DNA of 56,285 bases. It comes from an uncultured Bacteroides sp. Its GTDB lineage: Bacteria; Bacteroidota; Bacteroidia; Bacteroidales; Bacteroidaceae. Both the position numbers and the translations under genes were made by a program. The stretch is from the NCBI GenBank assembly GCA_949300425.1, contig CASGED010000022.1:1-56285 (forward strand). Reading direction: 5' to 3'. Of the stretch, positions 32,573 through 43,980 are shown one piece after another. The notes beneath the pieces are model-generated. The model did no database searches and had not been told where the DNA came from. It saw nothing but the letters and a program-made list of their open reading frames with translations. Each line of letters starts with the position of its first letter. Position 1 is the first letter of the stretch.

Positions 32573-32917
32573 TTAAAATTTAAGACCACCGTTACGAGCA
32601 GCATCAGCTACTTCTTTTACTCTCCCATGATACAAGTAACCATTACGGTCGAAAACAACTGTCGTTATACCGGCTTCCTGCGCTTTCTTAGCAATCAGTT
32701 CACCAACCTTAGCAGCTTGTTCCTTTTTAGGCATTTTCTCTGTCATACCCAAAGAAGAGGCAGAAGCCAATGTACGTCCCGACAAATCGTCAATCACTTG
32801 AACATAGATTTGCTTATTACTTCTAAATACACTCATACGCGGACGTTCAGGAGTACCCGAAATTTTATTGCGTACTCTATATTTAATCTTAATTCGTCTT
32901 TCTATCTTTGCTGTCAT
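32573..32917 (-). CDS. rplR: 50S ribosomal protein L18
   Basis: Binds 5S rRNA with L5. The 114-residue chain contains the RNA-binding N terminus ([20 protein letters not shown]) and the C-terminal [20 protein letters not shown]. It lies five bases before rpsE. Confidence 0.97.
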   Translation of the reverse strand: MTAKIERRIKIKYRVRNKISGTPERPRMSVFRSNKQIYVQVIDDLSGRTLASASSLGMTEKMPKKEQAAKVGELIAKKAQEAGITTVVFDRNGYLYHGRVKEVADAARNGGLKF

Positions 32918-32936
32918 AATATTACCAATTTAAGAA

Positions 32937-33506
32937 TTACTTAGCACCCGCTGACTTACCAGACTTCCTACGGATTTCTTCACCAACGAACTTAATACCC
33001 TTACCCTTATAAGGCTCTGGCATACGGAAAGAACGTATTTTAGAGCAAACCTGACCAAGCAACTGTTTGTCACAAGATTCCAAAATGATAAGAGGGTTCT
33101 TATTCCTTTCAGATTTTGTTTCTACCTTAACCTCAGGCGGTAACTGGATAAATATATTGTGTGTATAACCTAAAGCCAATTCAATAATATTGCCTTGATT
33201 AGATGCGCGATAACCTACACCAACTAATTCGAGTTCCTTCTTATAACCTTCTGAAACACCCACGACCATGTTATGTACTAACGCACGATACAAACCATGG
33301 AACGCATGTTTCTGCTTCGGATTATCAAGCATCGCATTTTCATTTTCAGACAATACGACATGTCCCTCTTCAAGAACAACATTAATAGCAGGATTTACAT
33401 ATTGAGTCATCTCACCTTTCGGTCCCTTAACAGTAACCACGTTATCCTTAAACGTAACAGTTACACCTGCTGGAATACTAATGGGCAATTTACCTATTCT
33501 AGACAT
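32937..33506 (-). CDS. rplF: 50S ribosomal protein L6
   Basis: Large-subunit protein near the factor-binding centre. The 189 residues form two tandem L6 domains, beginning MSRIGKLPISIPAGVTV and ending with MPEPYKGKGIKFVGEEIRRK, the family signature near the C terminus. It follows rpsH by 15 bases. Confidence 0.97.
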   Translation of the reverse strand: MSRIGKLPISIPAGVTVTFKDNVVTVKGPKGEMTQYVNPAINVVLEEGHVVLSENENAMLDNPKQKHAFHGLYRALVHNMVVGVSEGYKKELELVGVGYRASNQGNIIELALGYTHNIFIQLPPEVKVETKSERNKNPLIILESCDKQLLGQVCSKIRSFRMPEPYKGKGIKFVGEEIRRKSGKSAGAK

Positions 33507-33521
33507 TGCTAATTCCTCCTC

Positions 33522-33917
33522 TTAATATACATAACACAACACTTCACCACCGATTTTCAAATCGGCAGCTTCCTTATTAGTCATCACACCCTTAGAAGTA
33601 GATATTATAGCAATACCCAAACCGTTAATAACACGAGGCATATCTTTATAACCCGTATACTTACGCATACCGGGAGAGGATATTCTCTCCAACTTCTTAA
33701 TGGCATTCACCTTGTTTACCGGATCATATTTCAAAGCCACTTTTATAGTACCCTGAGGGCCATCTTCTACAAACTTATAATTAAGAATGTAGCCTTTTTC
33801 AAAGAGAATCTTCGTAATCTCTTTCTTCAAATTAGAAGCCGGAACTTCTACAACTCTGTGCTTTGCTTGAATAGCGTTACGCAACCGAGTCAAATAATCT
33901 GCTATAGGATCTGTCAT
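33522..33917 (-). CDS. rpsH: 30S ribosomal protein S8
   Basis: Primary 16S rRNA binder; in E. coli it represses the spc operon at the L5 region. The 131-residue protein begins MTDPIADYLTRLRNAIQAKH and carries the C-terminal signature GLGIAIISTSKGVMTNKEA. A 52-base spacer separates it from rpsN. Confidence 0.97.
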   Translation of the reverse strand: MTDPIADYLTRLRNAIQAKHRVVEVPASNLKKEITKILFEKGYILNYKFVEDGPQGTIKVALKYDPVNKVNAIKKLERISSPGMRKYTGYKDMPRVINGLGIAIISTSKGVMTNKEAADLKIGGEVLCYVY

Positions 33918-33969
33918 ATAAAATAAATTAAATTAATCAGGACTACCCTGACAATATTTAAAACATAAA

Positions 33970-34269
33970 TTACCAGCTTGCTTTCTTCACTCCAGGTATT
34001 AAACCATTAGAAGCCATTTCACGGAACTGGATTCTCGAGATTCCAAATTGACGAATATATCCCTTGGGACGCCCCGTCAATTTACAGCGGTTATGAAGAC
34101 GAATTGGATTAGCGTTCTTGGGAATGCTCTGCAATTTTTGGGCCGCTTCATAAGCTTCAACAGGATTACCTGTTTTCACAATCAACTTCAATGCAGCTCT
34201 TTTTTCAGCATATTTGGCTACTAACTTAGCACGTCTAACTTCGCGTGCCTTCATTGATTCCTTTGCCAT
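33970..34269 (-). CDS. rpsN: 30S ribosomal protein S14, long zinc-free form
   Basis: A 99-residue S14 starting [20 protein letters not shown] with the C-terminal [20 protein letters not shown]. It lacks the CXXC-X12-CXXC zinc motif of short S14, so it is the zinc-independent type. The frame extends 13 codons upstream into rplE, but ATG 34269 gives the family-standard N terminus and follows the rplE stop by 4 bases. Confidence 0.97.
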   Translation of the reverse strand: MAKESMKAREVRRAKLVAKYAEKRAALKLIVKTGNPVEAYEAAQKLQSIPKNANPIRLHNRCKLTGRPKGYIRQFGISRIQFREMASNGLIPGVKKASW

Positions 34270-34273
34270 ATTT

Positions 34274-34831
34274 TCAATCTTTTTTAGCGTTCTTAAACGG
34301 TAAACCAAATTCCTTCAACAAAGCATAACCTTCTTCGTCTGTACGAGCTGAAGTTACGAATGTAATATTCATACCCAAAATACGAGTGATGCTATCAATA
34401 TTAATTTCAGGGAAAATAATCTGTTCTTGGATACCCAAAGTATAATTCCCTCTTCCATCAAACTTGCTTTCAATGCCCTTAAAGTCACGAATACGAGGAA
34501 GAGCCACACGAACTAACTTCTCCAAGAATTCATACATTCTTTCACGACGAAGAGTCACCATTACGCCGATAGGCATTTTTTTACGCAATTTGAAATTAGC
34601 GATATCCTTACGGGACACAGTAGCTACAGCTTTCTGACCCGTAATTGCTGTAATTTCATTGATAGCAACATCTATAATCTTCTTATCAGCAACTGCCATT
34701 CCCAAGCCCTGATTGATGACAATCTTCTTGAGCACAGGAATCTGCATTGTTGAAGAATATTGGAACTGAGCTTTCAAAGCAGGCGCAATGCGCTCTGCAT
34801 ATTCTTTCTTAAGACTAGCAGTATTACTCAT
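34274..34831 (-). CDS. rplE: 50S ribosomal protein L5
   Basis: Binds 5S rRNA and the P-site tRNA region. The 185-residue chain contains the signature [18 protein letters not shown] and the C-terminal [23 protein letters not shown] 34831 overlaps the rplX stop as TGATG; a GTG just before it (34834) is less likely. Confidence 0.97.
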   Translation of the reverse strand: MSNTASLKKEYAERIAPALKAQFQYSSTMQIPVLKKIVINQGLGMAVADKKIIDVAINEITAITGQKAVATVSRKDIANFKLRKKMPIGVMVTLRRERMYEFLEKLVRVALPRIRDFKGIESKFDGRGNYTLGIQEQIIFPEINIDSITRILGMNITFVTSARTDEEGYALLKEFGLPFKNAKKD

Positions 34832-35151
34832 CACTTAATCTCCTCTCCTGATTTTTTAGAATAACGCACTAAAGTGCCATCAGCACTCATTTTTCTACCT
34901 ATACGGGTCGGCTTGCCAGTCTTTGGATCAAGCGGATTCAAATTCGAAATATGAATAGAAGCTTCCTGCTTAATAATACCTCCCTGAGGATTCTTCGCAC
35001 TCGGCTTCGTGCTCTTTGACACCATGTTGATTCCCTCAACAATGGCACGATTCTTCTCCACAAGAACCTTCAATACACGACCAGTCTTACCTTTATCTTC
35101 ACCAGAATTCACGTAAACTGTATCGCCTTTTTTAATATGTAATTTACTCAT
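34831..35151 (-). CDS. rplX: 50S ribosomal protein L24
   Basis: Assembly initiator of the large subunit near the exit tunnel. The 106 residues begin [20 protein letters not shown], a KOW motif, followed by [20 protein letters not shown]. The stop shares a base with the rplE start. Confidence 0.97.
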   Translation of the reverse strand: MSKLHIKKGDTVYVNSGEDKGKTGRVLKVLVEKNRAIVEGINMVSKSTKPSAKNPQGGIIKQEASIHISNLNPLDPKTGKPTRIGRKMSADGTLVRYSKKSGEEIK

Positions 35152-35172
35152 TACCTATATCTATTACAAAAG

Positions 35173-35538
35173 TTAAAGTACTTCAGGAGCGAGTGAAACG
35201 ACTTTCATGTTCGTAGCGCGAAGCTCGCGAGCTACAGGACCAAAGATACGACTACCTCTAATTTCACCTGCATTATTCAACAATACACAAGCATTATCAT
35301 CAAAACGTATATAAGAACCATCTGGACGACGGATTTCTTTCTTAGTACGAACGATCAAAGCTTTAGACACTGCACCTTTTTTAATATCACTTGAAGGGAT
35401 TACGCTCTTAACAGAAACGACAATAACATCCCCCACTGAAGCATAACGACGACCCGTACCTCCCAATACACGGATACACAAAGCCTCTTTAGCTCCACTG
35501 TTGTCACATACTGTAAGTCTAGATTCTGCTTGTATCAT
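35173..35538 (-). CDS. rplN: 50S ribosomal protein L14
   Basis: Interface protein forming bridge contacts with 16S rRNA. The 121-residue chain begins [20 protein letters not shown] and ends with [18 protein letters not shown], both diagnostic. It is preceded by rpsQ with a two-base gap. Confidence 0.97.
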   Translation of the reverse strand: MIQAESRLTVCDNSGAKEALCIRVLGGTGRRYASVGDVIVVSVKSVIPSSDIKKGAVSKALIVRTKKEIRRPDGSYIRFDDNACVLLNNAGEIRGSRIFGPVARELRATNMKVVSLAPEVL

Positions 35539-35540
35539 AA

Positions 35541-35798
35541 TTATTTAGCCTTTTCAACGATTTCTACCAATCTCCATCTTTTCGTCTTACTCAAAGGACG
35601 AGTTTCCATAATACGCACTGTATCACCAACATTGCACTCGTTCTTTTCGTCATGAGCATGGTACTTCTTCGTTTTACTTACGAATTTACCATAAATAGGG
35701 TGTTTCTCCTTAAATTTAGCAGCAACAGTAATGGTTTTATCCATCTTATTGCTCAACACGACCCCCGTTCTTTCTTTTCTCAAATTTCTTGCTTCCAT
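35541..35798 (-). CDS. rpsQ: 30S ribosomal protein S17
   Basis: Primary 16S rRNA binder of the body, OB fold, 85 residues. It begins [20 protein letters not shown], with the signature [20 protein letters not shown] near the end. The frame has earlier in-frame starts (up to 35810) that overlap rpmC by a few bases; the 35798 start gives the usual family N terminus. Confidence 0.95.
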   Translation of the reverse strand: MEARNLRKERTGVVLSNKMDKTITVAAKFKEKHPIYGKFVSKTKKYHAHDEKNECNVGDTVRIMETRPLSKTKRWRLVEIVEKAK

Positions 35799-35806
35799 CA
35801 AGCCCA

Positions 35807-36004
35807 TCATTTATTATTAAGTTCTCTATCGCGCAATTCAGTTTTCATGCGCGCAATTGTCCTGCGTAATTGTCTGATTTGAGCAGGATTATCTAGCGGA
35901 GAAATAGAATGATTTAAAACTATCTGCTTATAATTAGCAACTTCCGTCTCTAGTCTTTCTACCAAATCAGTCGTAGACATTTCTCTAATTTCTGCAATCT
36001 TCAT
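35807..36004 (-). CDS. rpmC: 50S ribosomal protein L29
   Basis: Two-helix protein at the tunnel exit, part of the chaperone/SRP docking site. The 65 residues begin [20 protein letters not shown] and end with the signature [20 protein letters not shown]. It follows rplP by five bases. Confidence 0.97.
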   Translation of the reverse strand: MKIAEIREMSTTDLVERLETEVANYKQIVLNHSISPLDNPAQIRQLRRTIARMKTELRDRELNNK

Positions 36005-36009
36005 ATCAT

Positions 36010-36444
36010 TTACGCATTTTGATTTTGAACATCATAATCGCGTCTTACCACAAACTTTGTAGTAATAGGAAGTTTCTGCGCAGCCAAGCGTAAAGCTTCC
36101 TTTGCGATTTCATAGGATACACCTTCAGCCTCGATTATTATTCTTCCCGGTGTTACAGGCGCTACAAAGCCTTCAGGATTACCCTTACCTTTACCCATAC
36201 GAACATCAGCAGGCTTTCTCGTAATAGGTTTATCAGGGAATATGCGAATCCATATTTGACCTTGTCGTTGCATATATCTTGTCACAGCAATACGAGCTGC
36301 CTCAATCTGCCGACCAGTAATCCATTTCGTCTCCAAAGCCTTAATGCCAAAAGAGCCGAAAGCCAACTGATTACCTCTTTGGGCATTACCTTTCTGACGA
36401 CCTTTTTGTTGTCTTCTGAATTTTGTCTTTTTCGGTTGTAACAT
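36010..36444 (-). CDS. rplP: 50S ribosomal protein L16
   Basis: Organises the A-site tRNA pocket of the large subunit. The 144-residue chain begins [20 protein letters not shown] and contains the conserved [20 protein letters not shown]. Follows rpsC with a 23-base gap. Confidence 0.97.
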   Translation of the reverse strand: MLQPKKTKFRRQQKGRQKGNAQRGNQLAFGSFGIKALETKWITGRQIEAARIAVTRYMQRQGQIWIRIFPDKPITRKPADVRMGKGKGNPEGFVAPVTPGRIIIEAEGVSYEIAKEALRLAAQKLPITTKFVVRRDYDVQNQNA

Positions 36445-36467
36445 AATTCCTAAAAAATCAAATTCGT

Positions 36468-37202
36468 TTAGCGATTATTTTTTTTCCTCTTGAAGTTTTT
36501 ACCTCCGTTATTACCACCACCATTGTTTCCACGGCCGTTATCTCTGTTCTGTACAAAGTTTGGAGCCAACTCACGTTTGCCATAAACTTCACCTCTACAA
36601 ATCCACACTTTTATACCGAGAATGCCGACCTTGGTCAGAGCTTCAGCATGACAATAATCTATATCTGCCCTGAACGTGTGCAACGGAGTCCTCCCCTCCT
36701 TATACATTTCCGAACGCGCCATTTCCGCACCATTCAGACGTCCTGAAATCTGAATCTTAATACCTTCTGCTCCCATACGCATCGTGTTGGCAATAGCCAT
36801 CTTGATAGCACGACGATAAGCGATTTTACCTTCAACCTGACGAGCTATGTTATTAGCAACAATTACGGCATCGAGTTCAGGCCGCTTTACCTCAAAAATA
36901 TTAATCTGAATATCCTTATCAGTAATCTTCTTCAGTTCTTCCTTCAACTTATCAACTTCTTGACCACCTTTACCGATAATGATACCTGGGCGTGCAGTAC
37001 AAACAGTTATAGTTACAAGTTTCAGCGTACGTTCAATCACGATTCTTGAAACACTTGCCTTAGCAAGTCTGGCGTTCAAATACTTACGGATTTTACTATC
37101 CTCCAGTAAAGAGTCACCATAATTTTTTCCACCATACCAATTGGAATCCCAGCCTCGTATAATTCCTAAACGGTTACTTATTGGATTAACTTTTTGTCCC
37201 AT
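36468..37202 (-). CDS. rpsC: 30S ribosomal protein S3 with low-complexity tail
   Basis: Part of the mRNA entry tunnel and helicase centre. The 244 residues begin [20 protein letters not shown] and have a KH domain ([20 protein letters not shown]) and the C-terminal domain with GTHP-type [15 protein letters not shown]. The last ~28 residues are an Asn/Gly-rich then Lys/Arg-rich tail ([19 protein letters not shown]), a low-complexity extension beyond the conserved fold. Confidence 0.97.
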   Translation of the reverse strand: MGQKVNPISNRLGIIRGWDSNWYGGKNYGDSLLEDSKIRKYLNARLAKASVSRIVIERTLKLVTITVCTARPGIIIGKGGQEVDKLKEELKKITDKDIQINIFEVKRPELDAVIVANNIARQVEGKIAYRRAIKMAIANTMRMGAEGIKIQISGRLNGAEMARSEMYKEGRTPLHTFRADIDYCHAEALTKVGILGIKVWICRGEVYGKRELAPNFVQNRDNGRGNNGGGNNGGKNFKRKKNNR

Positions 37203-37208
37203 TACACC

Positions 37209-37622
37209 TTAATTTTGATCTACTTTATTACTTTTAGAATCAACGAACAGCGTTATGTGATTAGAACGCTTACGAATTCTATAACCACGTCCCTGCGGTG
37301 CCGGACGCATTCTCTTCAATGTAGCACCGCCATCAACAAACACTTTGGTTACAAACAACTCACCGCTTTCAGCCTTACGTTCGTTTTTCTGCTCCCAGTT
37401 AGCAATCGCAGAACGCAATAACTTCTCTACTCTCGAAGCAGCCTCTCGCTTTGAAGAGAACTTCAAAACGCCAAGGGCTCTATTTACTTCCATTCCGCGA
37501 ATCATATCAACCACTAGACGCATCTTACGAGGAGAAGTCGGGACATTCTGCAATTTAGCAAAATACATGGTTTTAAGGGCTTCCTTTCTCTTTTCAGCCG
37601 ATATTTTCTTTCTTGCTCCCAT
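37209..37622 (-). CDS. rplV: 50S ribosomal protein L22
   Basis: Lines the exit tunnel; its beta-hairpin tip ([20 protein letters not shown]-type region) is where macrolide-resistance changes arise elsewhere. The 137-residue sequence contains [20 protein letters not shown] and the conserved hairpin, here [16 protein letters not shown], with no insertion or deletion obvious. The start [13 protein letters not shown] gives a basic N-terminal extension. Confidence 0.96.
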   Translation of the reverse strand: MGARKKISAEKRKEALKTMYFAKLQNVPTSPRKMRLVVDMIRGMEVNRALGVLKFSSKREAASRVEKLLRSAIANWEQKNERKAESGELFVTKVFVDGGATLKRMRPAPQGRGYRIRKRSNHITLFVDSKSNKVDQN

Positions 37623-37658
37623 TATATAATGACATTTTTATTTCTCAAAAACCTGTTG

Positions 37659-37928
37659 TTATTTTTTCTTGTTACCTGCATGGCCTCTGAACGTTCGAGT
37701 CGGAGCAAATTCGCCCAACTTATGACCGACCATATTCTCTGTAACATAAACAGGAATAAATTTATTTCCATTATGAACTGCAATGGTATGACCTACGAAA
37801 TCAGGTGAAATCATTGAAGCTCTGGCCCAAGTCTTAACCACAACCTTCTTGCCACTTTCATTCATGGCAAGAACCTTCTTTTCGAGTTTAACGTTAATAT
37901 ACGGACCTTTTTTTAATGAACGACTCAT
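37659..37928 (-). CDS. rpsS: 30S ribosomal protein S19
   Basis: Head protein in a complex with S13. The 89 residues begin [20 protein letters not shown] and contain [20 protein letters not shown] and [16 protein letters not shown], the family signature. Placed between rplB and rplV as expected. Confidence 0.97.
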   Translation of the reverse strand: MSRSLKKGPYINVKLEKKVLAMNESGKKVVVKTWARASMISPDFVGHTIAVHNGNKFIPVYVTENMVGHKLGEFAPTRTFRGHAGNKKK

Positions 37929-37948
37929 AATTTACTCTATTTATCAGA

Positions 37949-38773
37949 TTACTTCTTTCTTCTCTCAATAATATACTTAGATGACTGCTTCTTCGGAGCT
38001 CTTGTCTTAAGGCCTTTAGCGTACAGACCCTTGCGTGATCTCGGATGTCCTCCTGAAGCGCGTCCTTCACCACCACCCATCGGGTGATCTACCGGATTCA
38101 TAACCACACCACGGTTACGAGGACGACGACCCAACCAACGCGAGCGTCCTGCCTTACCAGAGCTTTCCAAGGCGTGATCCGAATTGCCCACGCTACCGAT
38201 AGTAGCCTTACAAGTACTGAGTATCTGACGGACTTCACCAGAAGGTAATTTAATAACACAATATTTACCTTCACGAGAAGTCAACTGAGCAAAATTACCA
38301 GCCGAACGAACCAATGCAGCGCCTTGCCCCGGCCGTAACTCAATATTATGAATCACCGTACCTACAGGAATATTCTGAAGAGGCAATGCATTACCAATCT
38401 CGGGAGCCGCATTCTCACCAGACATCAAAGTTGCGCCTACTTGCAATCCATTGGGAGCAATAATATATCTCTTCTCGCCATCAGCGTAAAACAACAGAGC
38501 AATACGAGCCGAACGATTCGGATCGTATTCAATCGTTTTTACTACTGCGGGCACACCGTCTTTATTTCTCTTGAAATCAACAATGCGAATAACCTTCTTG
38601 TGACCGCCACCGATATAACGCATGGTCATCTTACCCTCGTTATTGCGGCCACCCGAAGATTTCTTTCCAAAAACAAGAGACTTTTCTGGTACTCGTGCAG
38701 TAATTTCTTCGAAAGTACCAATAATTTTATGTCTTTGCCCCGGTGTTGTGGGCTTAAATTTACGTACTGCCAT
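37949..38773 (-). CDS. rplB: 50S ribosomal protein L2
   Basis: Binds near the peptidyl-transferase centre and is needed for subunit joining. The 274 residues start [17 protein letters not shown]; the conserved late segment [19 protein letters not shown] contains the histidine implicated in activity. Start 38773 is chosen over the in-frame codon at 38782 because it gives the family N terminus. Confidence 0.97.
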   Translation of the reverse strand: MAVRKFKPTTPGQRHKIIGTFEEITARVPEKSLVFGKKSSGGRNNEGKMTMRYIGGGHKKVIRIVDFKRNKDGVPAVVKTIEYDPNRSARIALLFYADGEKRYIIAPNGLQVGATLMSGENAAPEIGNALPLQNIPVGTVIHNIELRPGQGAALVRSAGNFAQLTSREGKYCVIKLPSGEVRQILSTCKATIGSVGNSDHALESSGKAGRSRWLGRRPRNRGVVMNPVDHPMGGGEGRASGGHPRSRKGLYAKGLKTRAPKKQSSKYIIERRKK

Positions 38774-38778
38774 TTGTA

Positions 38779-39072
38779 TCAAATATTACTATAAAAATCA
38801 ATCGAGTCTCCCTCTTTCAACGTAACGATAGCTTTTTTATACGCATTAGTCCGACCATTGATAAGACCAGCCTTAGTATAACGGCTTTTGTTTTTACCGG
38901 CATATCTTATCGTATTCACATCCAATACCGTAACATTATAAAGGGCTTCAACTTCTTTCTTAATCTCCAATTTGTTAGCATCAGGACGCACAATAAAGCC
39001 AAAACGATTGTTTTGCTTTTCAGTTATTGCGGTCATTTTTTCTGTCACCAACGGTTTAATAATAATTCCCAT
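38779..39072 (-). CDS. rplW: 50S ribosomal protein L23
   Basis: Exit-tunnel rim protein and docking site of trigger factor and SRP. The 97-residue chain starts [20 protein letters not shown] and contains the family segments [20 protein letters not shown] and [13 protein letters not shown]. Follows rplD by three bases. Confidence 0.97.
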   Translation of the reverse strand: MGIIIKPLVTEKMTAITEKQNNRFGFIVRPDANKLEIKKEVEALYNVTVLDVNTIRYAGKNKSRYTKAGLINGRTNAYKKAIVTLKEGDSIDFYSNI

Positions 39073-39075
39073 TAT

Positions 39076-39717
39076 TTAAGCCTCCTTTTTAACATCTAAG
39101 ACATTATCAATAGCAGAAAGAGCCTTCTCTGTAAACACGACAACGCCAGCGTCCAATACTCTATAAGTATTTAACCCTGAGACAGTCTGCACATTAGCCC
39201 CTTTCACGTTACGAGCTGACAAATATACGTTTTTATTTGCTTCCGGTAAAATCATCAGCAGCTTACGATCAGAAACTTTAAGATTCTTTATCATTCCTAT
39301 AAAGTTCTTCGTCTTAGGAGCCTCAAAATTAAAATCCTCAATAATAACAATGGCATTATTCTGAGCTTTATATGACAAAGCTGAACGACGCGCCAAAGCT
39401 TTCACTTTCTTATTCAATTTAAAGGAATAATCACGCGGTTTAGGACCAAATACGCGACCACCACCTACAAGTACCGGAGAGTTCATATCACCACGACGTG
39501 CACCACCGCCACCTTTCTGACGACCAATTTTACGCGTAGAACCGCTAATTTCACTTCTTTCTTTAGACTTATGCGTGCCTTGACGTTGGTTTGCCATGAA
39601 CTGCTTTACATCTAAATAGATTGCATGGTCGTTCGGCTCGATTCCGAAGATAGATTCGTTCAACGTAACTTTTCTTCCGGTGTCTTCACCTTTAATGTTG
39701 TATACACTAACTTCCAT
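39076..39717 (-). CDS. rplD: 50S ribosomal protein L4
   Basis: Tunnel-constriction protein; in E. coli it also represses the S10 operon. The 213-residue chain has the extended loop ([20 protein letters not shown]) and the globular domain ending with [20 protein letters not shown]. The start codon shares its first base with the rplC stop (TAATG). Confidence 0.97.
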   Translation of the reverse strand: MEVSVYNIKGEDTGRKVTLNESIFGIEPNDHAIYLDVKQFMANQRQGTHKSKERSEISGSTRKIGRQKGGGGARRGDMNSPVLVGGGRVFGPKPRDYSFKLNKKVKALARRSALSYKAQNNAIVIIEDFNFEAPKTKNFIGMIKNLKVSDRKLLMILPEANKNVYLSARNVKGANVQTVSGLNTYRVLDAGVVVFTEKALSAIDNVLDVKKEA

Positions 39718-40334
39718 TATTTCTCAATTAAAACGATTGAACCTTTGTAACCAGGAACAGACCCCTTTATCAAAAGAAGATTGTGCTCCGAAATCACCTT
39801 TAATACTTGCAGGTTTTGAACAGTTACTCTGTTGCCACCCATTTGTCCACCCATGCGCATTCCCTTGAATACTTTTGCAGGATAAGAACAAGCACCAATA
39901 GAACCCGGCTTGCGAGCACGGTTGTGCTGACCATGAGTAGACTCGCCTACACCACCAAAACCATGTCTCTTCACTACGCCTTGAAAGCCCTTACCCTTAG
40001 ACGTACCTATTACATCCACAAAGATGGCGTCATTGAACAAATCTACGGTAACATTGTCACCTAGATTCAAATCATTTTCAAATCCCTTGAACTCAGCCAA
40101 GTGTTTCTTGGGTGTCACTCCGGCTTTCTTAAAATGGCCAAGCAAAGCTTTAGTAGTGCGCTTTTCTTTCTTTTCCTGAAAGCCCAACTGAACAGCCGCA
40201 TAGCCATCTTTCTCTACGGTTTTAACCTGAGTAACAACACAAGGACCTGCTTCGATAACAGTGCATGGTACATTCTTACCCTCGGCACTGAAAACGGATG
40301 TCATTCCGATTTTTTTTCCTAATAATCCTGGCAT
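39717..40334 (-). CDS. rplC: 50S ribosomal protein L3
   Basis: Early assembly protein reaching the peptidyl-transferase centre. The 205 residues begin [20 protein letters not shown] and show the signature [20 protein letters not shown] region and [11 protein letters not shown]. Overlaps rplD by one base and follows rpsJ. Confidence 0.97.
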   Translation of the reverse strand: MPGLLGKKIGMTSVFSAEGKNVPCTVIEAGPCVVTQVKTVEKDGYAAVQLGFQEKKEKRTTKALLGHFKKAGVTPKKHLAEFKGFENDLNLGDNVTVDLFNDAIFVDVIGTSKGKGFQGVVKRHGFGGVGESTHGQHNRARKPGSIGACSYPAKVFKGMRMGGQMGGNRVTVQNLQVLKVISEHNLLLIKGSVPGYKGSIVLIEK

Positions 40335-40356
40335 TTCACTAAACTTTTAATACAAC

Positions 40357-40662
40357 TTACACCTTAATTTCTACTTCCACACCACTCGGCAACTCTAACT
40401 TCATCAAAGCGTCAACCGTCTTTGCCGTTGAGCTATAGATGTCAATCAATCTCTTATAAGAAGAAAGTTCGAATTGTTCACGCGACTTCTTATTGACGAA
40501 AGTCGAACGGTTTACCGTAAAAATACGTTTGTGCGTAGGAAGAGGTATCGGGCCACTCACAATAGCACCCGTAGTCTTCACGGTTCTTACAATCTTCTCA
40601 GCAGACTTATCAACCAAGTTGTGGTCGTAAGATTTCAATTTAATTCTAATTTTTTGACTCAT
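40357..40662 (-). CDS. rpsJ: 30S ribosomal protein S10
   Basis: Head protein and, with NusB, an antitermination factor. The 101-residue chain begins [20 protein letters not shown] and contains [20 protein letters not shown]. It is the first gene of the S10 cluster, separated from fusA by a terminator-like hairpin. Confidence 0.97.
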   Translation of the reverse strand: MSQKIRIKLKSYDHNLVDKSAEKIVRTVKTTGAIVSGPIPLPTHKRIFTVNRSTFVNKKSREQFELSSYKRLIDIYSSTAKTVDALMKLELPSGVEVEIKV

Positions 40663-40696
40663 CAGTTTTTACTATTAAACTTATTACTAATTTATT

Positions 40697-40741
40697 AAAA
40701 GGAGTTCAGAAGTTAAGAGTCATTTGCTAACTCCGAACTCC
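40697..40741 (-). terminator. Terminator/attenuator hairpin between fusA and rpsJ
   Basis: Outer stem GGAGTTC (40701-40707) with GAACTCC (40735-40741) and inner AGTTA/TAACT (40711-40715 and 40728-40732). On the minus strand TTTTAATAAATT follows. It lies a few bases past fusA and before rpsJ, without an obvious new promoter between, so partial read-through is likely. Confidence 0.6.
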
Positions 40742-40752
40742 TTCTCAATTCA

Positions 40753-42870
40753 TTAAAGCAAGTCTGTACGACCCTTTACTTCTTCCAATACCGCCTTAGC
40801 AATAGAAGTCGAAACTTGTGCATGATGATCGTACGTCATTGAAGATGTGGCACGGCCTGATGTAATCGTACGCAAAGCGGTCACATAGCCAAACATTTCT
40901 GCCAGTGGAACCATAGCCTTCACGATGCGAGCACCTGACCGACTTGACTCCATGCCTTCCACTTGGCCACGACGCTTGTTCAAGTCTCCGATTACGTCAC
41001 CCATGTTCTCCTCCGGAGTTACCACTTCCAGCTTCATGATAGGTTCCATCAACACCGGGCCGGCCTTAGCACATGCGTTCTTATAGGCCTGAATGGCGCA
41101 GATTTCGAATGACAACTGGTCAGAGTCTACCGGGTGGAAAGAACCGTCAAGCAAAGTAACCTTCAATGAATCCATCGGGAAACCGGCCAACACACCGTTC
41201 TTCATAGCCGTCTGGAAGCCTTTCTGTACAGAAGGAATAAATTCCTTAGGAATATTTCCGCCGGTAACTTCATTGATAAACTGCAAACCGCCTTCCTTAA
41301 AGTCCTCATCGATAGGCCCTACGTTTACAATGATGTCGGCAAACTTACCACGACCACCGGACTGTTTCTTATAAACCTCACGAAGGTTAACAGTCTTTGT
41401 AATGGCCTCTTTATAGTTAACTTGCGGTTTACCTTGATTACATTCAACCTTGAACTCACGTTTCAGACGATCAATAATGATATCCAGATGAAGCTCACCC
41501 ATACCGGAAATAACGGTTTGACCGGTTTGCTCATCCGTGCGAACCGTAAATGTCGGGTCTTCTTCCGCCAACTTAGCCAATCCGTTAGAAAGTTTATCCA
41601 TATCTTTCTGGGTCTTCGGTTCAACGGCAATACCGATTACCGGTTCGGGGAAGTCCATCGACTCTAACACAATCGGAGCCTCTTCATCACAAAGCGTATC
41701 ACCTGTGCGAATATCCTTGAACCCCACGCCTGCACCTATATCACCCGCAGAAATCATCTCTACCGGATTCTGCTTGTTAGAGTGCATTTGGAACAAGCGA
41801 GACACACGCTCCTTCTTGCCCGAACGGCTATTATAGATGTAAGAGCCCGCCTCCACCTTACCGGAATACACACGGAAGAAAGTCAAACGACCCACATACG
41901 GGTCGGTGGCAATCTTAAATGCCAATGCAGAAGTCTTTTCAGCTTCATCCGGCTTACGGTCTTCCTCTGCGCCCGTATTCGGATTCGTGCCGACAATATT
42001 GGGAGTATCCAACGGAGAAGGCAAAAATGCGCATACATAGTCAAGCAACGTCTGCACACCTTTATTCTTGAAAGAAGAACCGCACAGCATCGGAACAATC
42101 TCCATCTTCAACGTACCTGCACGGAGCGCACGCAAAATTTCTTCTTCCGTAATCGTAGAAGGGTCATCGAAATACTTCTCCATCAAAGCATCGTCAAATT
42201 CAGCCACCGTCTCCAACATTTTGCCCCTCCATTCTTCGGCTTCAGCTTGCAGATTTGCGGGAATCTCCTCAACGTCATAATCAGCCCCCATTGTTTCATC
42301 GTGCCACAGGATAGCTTTCATCTTGATCAAATCAACCACGCCTTTAAAATTCTCCTCAGCACCGATAGGGATAACCACCGGACACGGATTAGCGCCCAAA
42401 ATTTCACGCATCTGACGCACTACCTCAAAGAAGTCTGCGCCCGAACGATCCATCTTGTTCACATAACCGATACGGGGTACATTATACTTATCAGCTTGTC
42501 GCCAAACCGTTTCCGACTGAGGTTCAACACCACCTACTGCGCAATAGGTTGCGACAGCTCCGTCCAACACACGCAACGAACGCTCAACTTCCGCCGTAAA
42601 GTCAACGTGTCCCGGAGTGTCAATCAAGTTAATTTTGTACTTGTCACCAGCGTAGTTCCAATAAGTTGTCGTAGCAGCAGATGTGATAGTGATGCCACGT
42701 TCTTGTTCCTGCTCCATCCAGTCCATGGTAGCGGCACCATCGTGCACCTCACCGATCTTGTGTGTCAAACCGGTATAAAACAAGATACGCTCAGATGTCG
42801 TAGTTTTACCGGCATCAATATGCGCCATAATACCGATGTTGCGGGTCAAATGTAAATCACGTTTTGCCAT
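40753..42870 (-). CDS. fusA: Elongation factor G
   Basis: GTPase that drives translocation and, with RRF, ribosome recycling. The 705 residues start [20 protein letters not shown] and have G1 [10 protein letters not shown]3 DTPGHVD, G4 NKMD and the domain IV tip region. Length is standard. It follows rpsG by 28 bases in the str cluster; no tuf follows fusA here, because tuf lies upstream of tRNA-Trp at the right edge. Confidence 0.97.
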   Translation of the reverse strand: MAKRDLHLTRNIGIMAHIDAGKTTTSERILFYTGLTHKIGEVHDGAATMDWMEQEQERGITITSAATTTYWNYAGDKYKINLIDTPGHVDFTAEVERSLRVLDGAVATYCAVGGVEPQSETVWRQADKYNVPRIGYVNKMDRSGADFFEVVRQMREILGANPCPVVIPIGAEENFKGVVDLIKMKAILWHDETMGADYDVEEIPANLQAEAEEWRGKMLETVAEFDDALMEKYFDDPSTITEEEILRALRAGTLKMEIVPMLCGSSFKNKGVQTLLDYVCAFLPSPLDTPNIVGTNPNTGAEEDRKPDEAEKTSALAFKIATDPYVGRLTFFRVYSGKVEAGSYIYNSRSGKKERVSRLFQMHSNKQNPVEMISAGDIGAGVGFKDIRTGDTLCDEEAPIVLESMDFPEPVIGIAVEPKTQKDMDKLSNGLAKLAEEDPTFTVRTDEQTGQTVISGMGELHLDIIIDRLKREFKVECNQGKPQVNYKEAITKTVNLREVYKKQSGGRGKFADIIVNVGPIDEDFKEGGLQFINEVTGGNIPKEFIPSVQKGFQTAMKNGVLAGFPMDSLKVTLLDGSFHPVDSDQLSFEICAIQAYKNACAKAGPVLMEPIMKLEVVTPEENMGDVIGDLNKRRGQVEGMESSRSGARIVKAMVPLAEMFGYVTALRTITSGRATSSMTYDHHAQVSTSIAKAVLEEVKGRTDLL

Positions 42871-42898
42871 TTTCTATAGTCTGATTATTAAATAAAAA

Positions 42899-43375
42899 TT
42901 AGAAACGGAAATGAGCAAATGCACGGTTTGCTTCTGCCATTCTGTGCATATCTTCTTTACGTTTAAATGCACCGCCCTGCTCGTTGTAAGCATCCATAAT
43001 TTCAGCGGCCAGCTTGTCGGCCATCGACTTACCGCCACGCTTACGAGCAAAGATAATCAGGTTCTTCATCGAGATAGACTCCTTACGATCGGGGCGAATC
43101 TCCGTAGGAACTTGGAATGTAGCGCCACCGACACGGCGAGACTTCACTTCCACTTGAGGAGTCACATTATCCAAAGCCTTCTTCCAAATTTCAAGAGCGG
43201 ACTTCTCTTCGTTCTGCATCTTATTTTTCACCGTCTCCAAAGCCGCGTAGAAGATTTCATACGAGGTATTCTTCTTACCATCATACATCAGATGGTTTAC
43301 AAACTTGGACACCTTCACATCATTAAACACGGGATCCGGCAGGATAACGCGTTTCTTGGGTTTTGCTTTTCTCAT
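42899..43375 (-). CDS. rpsG: 30S ribosomal protein S7
   Basis: Nucleates 30S head assembly and lines the E site. The 158-residue chain begins [20 protein letters not shown] and contains the family segment [20 protein letters not shown], ending [16 protein letters not shown] 139-base spacer without obvious gene separates it from rpsL. Confidence 0.97.
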   Translation of the reverse strand: MRKAKPKKRVILPDPVFNDVKVSKFVNHLMYDGKKNTSYEIFYAALETVKNKMQNEEKSALEIWKKALDNVTPQVEVKSRRVGGATFQVPTEIRPDRKESISMKNLIIFARKRGGKSMADKLAAEIMDAYNEQGGAFKRKEDMHRMAEANRAFAHFRF

Positions 43376-43514
43376 TTTTCTTCAAATAAAGTTTTCGTTC
43401 TTGGCTGTTTACATCTGCTTTCTTCAATTTCCCCACTAGGAAATTTACTCAACCTGTAGCATCTTCCAAGCAAACTAAAAACGTAGTTATTACTTTTCTT
43501 ATTTTATCGCTGCA

Positions 43515-43916
43515 TTATTTTTTCTTTGCAGGAGCAGCCTGTCCTGGTTTCGGGCGCTTAGCGCCATACTTAGAACGTCTTTGCGTACGACCAGCCACGC
43601 CTGCCGTATCCAATGTTCCACGAACAATGTGATAACGAACACCGGGAAGATCCTTAACACGACCGCCTCTTACCAAAACGATAGAGTGCTCCTGCAAGTT
43701 ATGACCTTCACCCGGAATATAAGAGTTCACCTCTTTACCGTTAGTCAAACGAACACGAGCGACCTTACGCATTGCTGAATTAGGCTTTTTCGGAGTGGTT
43801 GTATACACTCTCACGCAAACGCCACGTCTTTGAGGGCACGAGTCCAAGGCCGGAGACTTGCTCTTGTCTACCATAACCTGACGCCCTTTTCTTACTAATT
43901 GCTGAATTGTAGGCAT
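43515..43916 (-). CDS. rpsL: 30S ribosomal protein S12
   Basis: Decoding-centre protein that sets accuracy; site of streptomycin-resistance changes in other bacteria. The 133-residue chain has [18 protein letters not shown] and [17 protein letters not shown]. Both susceptible-type lysines (K43 and K88 of E. coli numbering) are unchanged. It heads the str unit with its own promoter. Confidence 0.97.
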   Translation of the reverse strand: MPTIQQLVRKGRQVMVDKSKSPALDSCPQRRGVCVRVYTTTPKKPNSAMRKVARVRLTNGKEVNSYIPGEGHNLQEHSIVLVRGGRVKDLPGVRYHIVRGTLDTAGVAGRTQRRSKYGAKRPKPGQAAPAKKK

Positions 43917-43980
43917 TTTAAATGTTTTTAGTTATTATATTATTGTATTAATTTTCTAAACCATACACTTTTTCGGGCTG

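Noticed and set aside
43376-43514. Hidden gene or promoter between rpsG and rpsL
   Set aside because: AT-rich, no start with a supported frame and no TAnnTTTG on the right strand; only a weak TTTCC/GGAAA hairpin.
43515-43916. Streptomycin-resistance substitutions in rpsL
   Set aside because: Both K43- and K88-equivalent lysines are unchanged.
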